Below are positions 56,660 to 64,000 of a stretch of DNA of 64,000 nt, piece after piece (position 1 is the first letter of the stretch; each line of letters starts with the position of its first letter). Position numbers and translations under genes: made by a program. A model generated the notes under the pieces. That model did not search any database, had not been told where the DNA came from, and was given only the letters and a program-made list of their open reading frames with translations. Source of the stretch: Equus caballus (lineage: Eukaryota; Chordata; Mammalia; Perissodactyla; Equidae); NCBI RefSeq assembly GCF_041296265.1, contig NC_091693.1, positions 6,481,001 through 6,545,000 of the forward strand. Direction: 5' to 3'.

Positions 56660-57550
56660 ATAACCCCGAGTCCCAGAAGCCTGGGACTCCTCTTGGTCTA
56701 CATCATATCTTTTCTCATCTGTCTCCCTGCCTACCTCCTGGCCTTTGGGCCTTCCTGGGGCGGGTCCACAACCTCCTGCTCATCCTGAAGCTGGTGGACT
56801 GTCTCCTGCCGCGCTGCCCTTCACCATGGTTGAGTGCTTGGGCGACACACTCTGCCCTCACTGGCTGTGGCTTCTACTGCACCAGGTGGCTCCTGGCAGG
56901 CATCAGCGTCGAGCGCTGCCACAGTGTGGCTTTCCCCCAGCAGTACAAGCTGTCCCGTCAGCCTGTGCATGGAGTGACTGCTTCTCTGTTCTCCTGGATC
57001 TTGTCCTTCAGACACTGCAGCATTGTAATCATTGTCCAATACTTACCAACCAACAGCACGATGAATGATGCCACAGGCCTCCCTGTCTGCCTCGAGAAAT
57101 TCACTCAAGAGCAGCTAGACATGGTGTTTCCTCTGCAGCTGGACCTGCGCCTCATCCTCTTCTTCATCCCCATGGTAGTCACCACCTTCTGCTGCTGGCG
57201 CTTTGTGCATATCATGCTCTCCCAGCCCCAAGGGGCCCTGGGGAGAGCTGGAAAGCTATGGAGCTGCCTGCTGTAGCCCTCTACAATTTCCTGATCTGTT
57301 TGGCGACCTACAATGTGTGTCATGTGGAGGAGTTCTTCCCGAGGAGAAGTCAACCTGCTTAGTGTGCGCAGAGTTGCTCAGTGCTCTCAATGCTCACATG
57401 GGCCCCTTGATTTCTGATTTCTCCTCCTCAGCTGTGCACAAAGTCTTTGATAAAAGGCCACAGAGGCTGCAGCACTGGGGTGCTCGCTGTCAGGGTGCTG
57501 GAGGAGAAGAGCTGGAGAGCTGGCTGCAGAGAGAAGAAACAGGAGCTTAG
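56660..57550 (+). pseudogene. FFAR2-like (GPR43-like) pseudogene
   Basis: It aligns along the whole of FFAR2 from residue 1 into the C-terminal tail. The position of the start codon is ATA (56,660). TM1 is readable as S-L-G-L-L-L-V-Y-I-I-S-F-L from 56,678, then the frame shifts. TM2-TM5 are in the second frame (W-L-L-A-G-I-S-V-E-R-C; S-F-R-H-C-S-I-V-I-I-V-Q-Y-L; L-F-F-I-P-M-V-V-T). TM6-tail returns to the first frame (A-L-Y-N-F-L-I-C; F-S-S-S-A-V-H-K-V-F-D) with a stop between TM6 and TM7. The arginine matching human FFAR2 R180 is glutamine. Probably a tandem duplicate, though a retrocopy cannot be excluded because FFAR2 has one coding exon. Confidence 0.9.
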
Positions 57551-58149
57551 GTGTGGCCAATGGCAGCTTCACAGGAGGCTAGGTTTGCCGGCTTGCTTTT
57601 ACATTTTTGAGGAGGAGGGCTCAAAAAGGAAAACAATGAAGCAGAACCAGGGCGAGTTCTCCTGTGCCTAGCTTACGAGACAAAGAAGAGCAGTGGGCAT
57701 CTCAAATCCAACTCATTCATTGGGTGAGTGTTTTCGTTTCGTTCCCTGTGGTTTACGACATTTCCTTATTTGTGGTTGGTACCCCTTCGTGGTCAGCCAC
57801 AAGCCCTTCTATCCTGGAATATCAGAGTCTTGGAATTCTTTATCTCCCCACTCCGTGTCTGTAAGATGGCAGCCTTCCTTATGTACTACAAAGCTCTTCC
57901 TCTCTCTCCAGCCCTGATTCAGAAGGGGGTCCCACCTGCTGGGTCTGAACATCCAGCACAGGCAAGAGTCTGAGGAGCAAGACGGGATCCTGCAGGTGAG
58001 CCTGGAGGACCAGCGCCCTGACCCAAGCAGTGGCTGCCTCAGGTCTGTATAAGGAGCAAGAGAAAGAACAGTGCTTGAGAGAAGAGTCACAGCTGGTGTG
58101 AACAATCTCGGGTCAGGGGACTTTTCAGTAGTTACGGCCTATTTTCAGT
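57551..58149. other. 3' flank of the FFAR2-like pseudogene
   Basis: Unique sequence; part of it may be the former 3' UTR of the duplicated gene. No other feature is recognised. Confidence 0.4.
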
Positions 58150-58440
58150 TCCCAGTGTTGTGCATTTGTGTCAGTCTTGCCAGAGGTCTGTTAACTTGTC
58201 TTTTCAAAAGACCCAGGTCTTCTCTGGCATTTACCTTTGTTTGCTAGTTCACAGATGCCTCCTTCTATCTTTATGGTTTCTTTCCTTCTACTCTACTGAG
58301 TCTTGTCGGCTGTCCCTTTTCTAACTTTTTTGAGTTGGATGCTCGTTAATTTTTAGTCCCCACTCAGCATTTCACAATCTTGGAATACATGCTATTTTGA
58401 TAGTGAGAAGCTGTTAACCGTCTGTAGTTTGTGTTACATT
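58150..58440 (-). mobile_element. Old LINE-1 ORF2 fragment, minus strand
   Basis: GCCAGAGGTCTGTTAACTTG followed by TCTTTTCAAAAGACCCAGGT is antisense L1 reverse transcriptase text. No other part of the element is adjacent. Confidence 0.7.
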
Positions 58441-58755
58441 AAACAAGTACTATTTGGCAAAGATAAAATTATACTAAACCTGCATTTTCACACCGTCCAC
58501 TTGACCCCACCTGCACAGTATCCCCCCGGGACTCTAAGCACTCGCCGGCAGAGGCTGCGTCCTACCCCCACTTGGGGAAGAGTTGACGGCCCCCGGAAGT
58601 CTCCTAGGAGCCTGGCTCTGGTATTTCCAATATGGCTCCCTTGAGGAAGCCACACTACAGGACAGAGTGCAGAGTGACAAGTCATCCTGTAACTAGCTGG
58701 TTTCCACCTCAACTCGTGTCTTTGATATCCACCCCTTTGATATTCATCACTAAAG
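58441..58755. other. Unrecognised intergenic sequence
   Basis: A short gap between two L1 fragments. No feature is seen. Confidence 0.4.
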
Positions 58756-59030
58756 CTCCCAGGTCTCATTCATTTCTTTGTCTGCCAAATAATATTCCAT
58801 CATATCAGGAACCCTCTCCCTTTTCCACTCTAGTCTTTATAGACATTTAGGTTGTCTCCCATTTCCCACCTCTGGATGTCCCTGTGCTGTCTCTGTACGC
58901 GTTGGGGCAGGTCCTCGAAGGAAGGGGATGCTGGGTGGCATGGCACGGCACGTGCAGTTTCAGTTTCAACAAAAGTTGCAAAACTACTCTCCGAAGGGAT
59001 TGTGTAAATCCAGGTCTTTCTGAAGAAAGG
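58756..59030 (-). mobile_element. Old LINE-1 3' fragment, minus strand
   Basis: CCAAATAATATTCCATCATA and TAGACATTTAGGTTGTCTCC are antisense L1 3' landmarks, followed by a diverged stretch. Confidence 0.6.
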
Positions 59031-60999
59031 CTCTCCTTTCGCAAGCCCCCTGCCTCCCCACTGGCTCTTCTCCCAGCCCCGGCCCTGCAGCCAACACAGG
59101 TGATAACGGGAGGGAGGAGGCCGGGCCGTGCTACCTACCGCCAGGAAAAGGAGCTCAGACGAGGCCTGAGACCCTCCAAGTAACTCAGTGGATTGACACA
59201 TATGCTGGACATGAGCATGGACTGTGGGGGGCCTCAGTGGGGCGGATGACCTCTCCGGGACTCCGGGGTAAAGGAGTGGTCATCTCCCCATTTCTCACTT
59301 TTGTTAACCAAATCCAGACTGTTGTGAACATTCGAGAAAAGCATAAGGTAACATGACAGAATTCTGTGCAGCACGGAGGGGGTCTCTCCCACCATTCTGT
59401 TTTTTATACAGAAAGTGCATGCATGCTGGGAACAAAGGGTGACCACAAGGCTGGCAACTCCTGGTCCTGGAGGAGAGCACAGGCTGACGATGGCGTGAAG
59501 GGAAAAACAAGATGCTAGGATCCTGATGGGGGGTCTGTGGCAGGGGTGAGGGTCAAGAGTCATGGTGCCTGGGGATGAGAAGGGAGCCGCTGTTGGCTCT
59601 GGGCCACATAACATGGGCCAAAACAAGACACGGCATCTGTGGAGAGAGAAAGATCATCTGTCTGTCACGTATTCACGTGGCTGCGTCAAACGGCTTCCCA
59701 GGAAACTGGAGCCACCCTGGATATGGTTTCAGCAGCGAACAGGTGAGAAGAAGGCAGAGGTGGTGCAGAGGCAGGGACGGGACGCCGGGAGACGGAATCA
59801 GGCGCCCTGCCTGCAGACAGCGATGGGCAGGGTGAGGACCCCTGGCGTCTGCACATTTGACACGTGGCCCCACTTTCTTCTTGGATGCTCGTGTGTCTAG
59901 GGATTCCAGAGAGGTTTCGTGAGGCAGGGCTGAGAATAAGCGATGCCACGAGATCCCAACCAGGGAAAACTGACCAAACAAGGAGCGCGGCAGGGGCAGG
60001 GATGGGAGTCCAGGAGAAGACGGGCGGCACACAAGTTCATTTGGGATAATCAGCCCAGGGCAAGACATCACACAAGACGCCTGAATTATGGAAGCTGAAC
60101 AAGGTCTGAAGGAACAATCACGACCTGAGAGCTGGCGAGCAGTTAGATTTGTGGACACAGAGTTTCAGGGAAACAGAGAGGGCTGAGTGGCCTGAGAAAG
60201 AGCGAAACTCTTGACCTCCCACTTCCGGACACACAGCAAGTTCAAGTGTCAATGTTCTGGGCCCCCGAGAGCCCGGGACGGCAGAAGGGCCTGTGTCTCT
60301 GCACTTTATTCCACAAGCTGGTGAAGGGACGTGTAGGGCTGATCTCTGAGAGCCATCTCCTCGGAATGGGGTGAGGCAATTACCCAGAATCCTGAGCAAG
60401 TCCTGGGAGAACGCAGCTGAAAACTGAGCCAGAAAGGAAAGACCTGAGAGGCCAAGTGACCACAGGGTCACCCAGCGGGGGAACAAGGTGAAGAGTTCAT
60501 TCTCAGTGCAGGGGTGAGGCCAGAAGGGCAAAAGGTCAAGAAAGTTGAATGGAGAGATAAATCGGTGGAAAGATTAGAGAAGCTGAGGTGGGGAAGCACC
60601 CAGCAGAGCTGCTCTTCCTCATTAGAGAAGAGAAACACCCTGGTATTCAACTGGCCTCTCATTTAACAGTCCTCACCTCTGTGCTGGGCCCGTTTCCTGT
60701 GTGGGGACCTACTGTGACTGGACACCTGGGGTTTTGCCTGTCCAGCCTCTGGTCCCCCTTCTTCTGGCAACGACATCCCAATTTCCCTTTAGTCACCCAC
60801 TCCCTCTCCAGTCTCAGTCCACGAGGCGTGGGGTGGGCAGTCGGGGGAAAAGGCTAGCCCCAACCCAGTTGCAAGGGAGAGCATGCAACTCAGACTTGAG
60901 CCCATGCCCAAGTCAGCCCTTCCACAGTCAATCATTTCTAGACTCTTCTAGAATGATTTGGAAAGAAGCATACTCTTTCCACAGGGTGATAAGCTGGTA
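59031..60999. other. Unrecognised intergenic sequence
   Basis: Mostly unique. Frames of up to 161 codons (59,673-60,158, minus) have no recognisable domain and are probably chance. Confidence 0.4.
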
Positions 61000-61225
61000 A
61001 AATGTACTCCCGGAGCTTCTGGGAGCCGTCTTTGCCACCACTTGGAGAAAGCCTGCCTGAGAATGAAGCTGGCAGAGGAAGGCAGAGCTGAGACATAGAG
61101 ACGGAGGACCGACAGCTGTGTTTACGCGCTGGATCTGGCCATTCCTGGAGCCACTTTGCCCCAGACTCTTCAATTAAATAGCCACTAAATTCCCAGTTTT
61201 GCTCAATCAGCTGGGGTAAGTTTCT
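61000..61225 (+). repeat. Ancient interspersed repeat, family not named
   Basis: Contains GAGAAAGCCTGCCTGAGAAT and GAAGCTGGCAGAGGAAGGCA, a pattern I recall from an old mammalian repeat. The order resembles 40,391-40,870, so both may belong to one family. Confidence 0.4.
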
Positions 61226-63597
61226 CTTACCTAGAATCAAGATATTAATACAAACAGTTGGCAAATAATTTGTCACTAACAATAAAGAATAGATGTTTCT
61301 GAGTTATACCTTTTATGGCATTTTAAAAATAAATTAGAGCAGATTCAAGGCTACCTGTATAACCATTTCACCAATTCACTTGCAGGCTGACATACGAGGG
61401 TTAGAGTCGCAGCTACGGGCTGGGAACGGCACGTGGCTCTGGGTGTGCTGGCGGCTGCCTTCGCTGCCCTCACAAATCAGATGCCTGGGTAACAACAACA
61501 ACCCAAATCAGAAGTGCGTTCCACAGTTTTAAAAGTGTCTCCACACATATTGTCACACTCGAGTCACAAAGCAATCCTGGGAGGTTGGTTTCTTCTTCCC
61601 TCATCAAAATCAAAGACTCCAAGGTCCAGGGGGCTAAATGCCTTCCTCAAAGGGACACAGCCACATAGGGTCCCGCCGGGACCACTGTCTGTGATGCTCC
61701 TCCAGGGCCAGGGCTCCTCTTAGTCCACCAGCTTCCCCCAAAAGTCAGGAGCCGGTGTGTGGGACTCAGGGACAGCAGTACCGAATTCCGTCCAACAGCA
61801 GCCAGGCGTGGTGCAAGGGGCACCAAAGGGCTAAGCGCTGGGATCCTGGGAGGGAAACCGAGTCTGCTGGTGCTTCGGCCTGGGAAACACGATGCTAGAG
61901 CCCTCACCGTGGGCTCAGCACTGTTCTACATACGCTCTAACCCACCATCCTAGCTCGCCCAAAAGGCTCCCGTTGCAGGGCTTCAGGAGGACAAAGACCC
62001 CCTCCCTTCTCCAGGGATACAGACGCCCACCGGCATCTTTATTTGTCCTCCATTCCTTCGTTCGGCTGTGATTATTGGGTACCTACTCCCTGCCAGGCCC
62101 CGCTCAGGGTGTGAGGAATGGTATGGTGAACAAGACAGAGAAGCCGCCAGTCCTGAAGCTCACGGTGGGGAGGCGCCGTGGACTTGGAGGAGTACTGGAC
62201 ACCCCCTGAGGTCCAGCACACGGGCTCCCCAGCAACGAGACGCACGTCAGATGATGACTACGTGACCAGATTAAGACCAGACCCGAGACAGTTAACAGTG
62301 TGGTTTTGATAACGTAAGTGCGGCTTCCTCCTCCCCGTTTCTGGGCCAAGGGGAGGCGGGAGGTGGCAAATAAAAAAAATACCTGTTTGTTTAACCTGAA
62401 AGAATGCCTTTGTGTGCATTTCTAACTATTAGGCACAACAAAAAGTTTTTACTGGCGCAATACAAAACTGAGCCTGTGGCTGGAGCAGGACTTCCCAGTC
62501 ACCAGGAACCGTTGACAGACAAAAGTAAACCAACAAGACGATTTCCGATTTTGGTACAGCACGATGAAGGACACAACAGAGCACTGCCATGAGGCCGGGA
62601 GGACTCCCACAGATGGAGCTGGCGGGGAAGTGCTTTCCGGGGAACGACAGGGAAGTCCTCACCTACTGGCTTTCTGCTGACGACATGGCCGTCTGGAGCA
62701 GAGCCAGTGGACAAGAGGCAGCTCCAACTCCGCCACTTCGTCCAAGAGCCTGATGACTTCCTTCTGGAGGCTGCCACTTCTTTGCCCAATAAAACAATCA
62801 GAACAAAGCAGAGTTCCAGGTGGCTGCTTGTGCTCTGGGAAAAGGCCGCTGGTGCATGGGACAGAAGGAATCAGGAGAGGGCCACACTGCCGGGGACAAG
62901 GAAAGAGCTTCACTTCCAACGGAACCAGGGAGGGGAAAGCTGCCAGAGAGACCAAGGGAGAGACTGCTGTGTGGAACTGGGCTGGTGTGCAGGAGGGAAC
63001 AGATGAAGCCATAGCCACAGGCCAGGGAGTCATCTCTGCCGCCCCTCAGAGGCCGTGGACTTCTCTTGAGCAGGAGAGGATGGGAGAAGTTGCAGCTGGA
63101 ACGCTTCGGGAGTCTGTCCAGCATGGGAGCATAATCTGTCCCATGTGTGGCCACTGGAGAAAAGTTGAGAATCGCTCCTGTAAACAGTCTAGCTGTCTGG
63201 TTACAACTGATAACAGAGAACTATTTGCAGTTTTACAAAATGTTTTCACATACGTTATTCCCCTAAACAACCCCACTCTATTCACAGAGGGCTCCGATCC
63301 ACAATGAAGCCCAGAGGGGATAAGTGGCTCCCCACGACCCTGCAGCGGATGGAGACAGAGCCACGTGGGAATTCAGGCTGTCTTCCCAACTGCCTGGCTG
63401 ACATCCCTGAGGACTGCCTTTGGAGGGTTCAGGAGGAAACCAGGCCAAACAGCTTGCAGAGTGGTCAGCTGGCTCCCCTTCTGCCTCTGGTCCCTCTCAT
63501 CACAAGCGAGCCTTATAGTTTCACATGAGCATCAGGTGTCCAGAATAGGACCGTGAACTTGAACAACCCCAAACAGCCACCAGACTCTCTCTTCCTC
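61226..63597. other. Intergenic region with an L2 3' end
   Basis: A minus-strand L2 3' fragment lies at about 62,050-62,200 (GTACCTACTCCCTGCCAGGC). The rest is unique with no gene recognised. The 184-codon frame at 62,753-63,307 shows no domain. Confidence 0.45.
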
Positions 63598-63790
63598 TGT
63601 GGCTCTCAAACCTCTGCGTGCACCGAAACCCACTGAAAGGTTGGTTAGCACCCAGGGCGCAGGGCCCCACCCTCAGAGCTTCTGATGCGGTAGGTCTGGG
63701 GCAGGAGCTCAAGAACGTGCATTTTCAGCAAGTTCCCGGGTGATGATGCTGCTGCTGCTGCCCCCTGGGCCACATTTTGAGAACTGCTGA
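63598..63790 (+). mobile_element. MER5A (hAT-Charlie) DNA transposon
   Basis: A 190-bp nonautonomous element. It starts TGTGGCTCTCAAACCTCTGC, contains GGCCCCACCCTCAGAGCTTC and GTAGGTCTGGGGCAGGAGCT, and ends TTTTGAGAACTGCTGA, the inverted counterpart of its start. Ancient eutherian family. Confidence 0.88.
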
Positions 63791-64000
63791 TCTGTGACGT
63801 AATTGGTATCTTCCCCTCCTGGAGGGGAGAGTGGTTATGGGACTCTAGGACCCTTACGAGAAGGATGAGAAGTAGAAAGGGTGAGAGGGCTAGGAGCTGG
63901 TTTCCATGAGGTGCGTGACAGAAAATCCAGGAAAGAAAAGAAATGGCCAGGTGAGATTAAAAAGGCAGTAGGCACAGTGAGCTGTGAAGGAGAGGATGCA
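63791..64000. other. Unrecognised right edge
   Basis: No feature is seen. FFAR2 itself, expected next in this gene order, does not begin before the window ends. Confidence 0.4.

Noticed and set aside
62753-63307. 184-codon plus-strand frame
   Set aside because: No recognisable domain, and competing frames overlap on both strands; likely chance in moderately GC-rich DNA.

Overview
The window is mammalian nuclear DNA from a perissodactyl, most likely a horse-type equid. The best evidence is the set of tRNA-Ser-derived SINEs of the equine ERE type (GGGCTGGCCCC start, A box GGCCGAGTGG, B box GGTTCGAATCC). At least seven copies are present, most with clear target-site duplications. The gene order CD22 - FFAR1 - FFAR3 matches human chromosome 19q13.1.

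Positions 1-14,073 are a gene-free stack of nested transposons. The base layer is an old LINE-1 on the minus strand. It is interrupted by a MER2-like Tigger DNA transposon, by the 3' end of a broken class I endogenous retrovirus (internal remnant plus 3' LTR), and by a nearly full-length younger L1 on the plus strand (about 5,478-12,998, target duplication on both sides). Three EREs have inserted into that younger L1, and another lies in the retroviral remnant.

Positions 16,993-25,601 hold a complete CD22 (Siglec-2) gene. Thirteen coding exons join in frame to 847 codons, the human length: signal peptide, sialic-acid-binding V-set domain, six C2-type Ig domains, one membrane helix and a tail with ITIM-type tyrosines. 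A 3' UTR with AATAAA follows. Next come two intact single-coding-exon fatty-acid GPCR genes on the same strand: FFAR1 (29,951-30,853, 300 aa, long-chain) and FFAR3 (34,670-35,656, 328 aa, short-chain).

From 36.2 kb to the right edge I find no intact gene. The one gene-derived relic is an FFAR2-like pseudogene at 56,660-57,550. It is colinear with FFAR2 but has lost its start codon, shifts frame and ends early. The rest is ancient repeat debris (L2, MIR, old L1, MER5A, ERVL MLT2 LTR, an ERV1-type LTR), younger EREs, and unique sequence where I recognise nothing. A functional FFAR2 would be expected beyond the right edge and is not visible here.

The genes form two groups: a B-cell inhibitory sialic-acid receptor, and a metabolite-sensing receptor cluster that probably grew by local duplication. 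I found no undescribed biological system. The most informative items are the decayed FFAR2 copy, the layered insertion record at the left, and some splice-site and regulatory details. Repeat family names come from memory of consensus sequences, not a database search.
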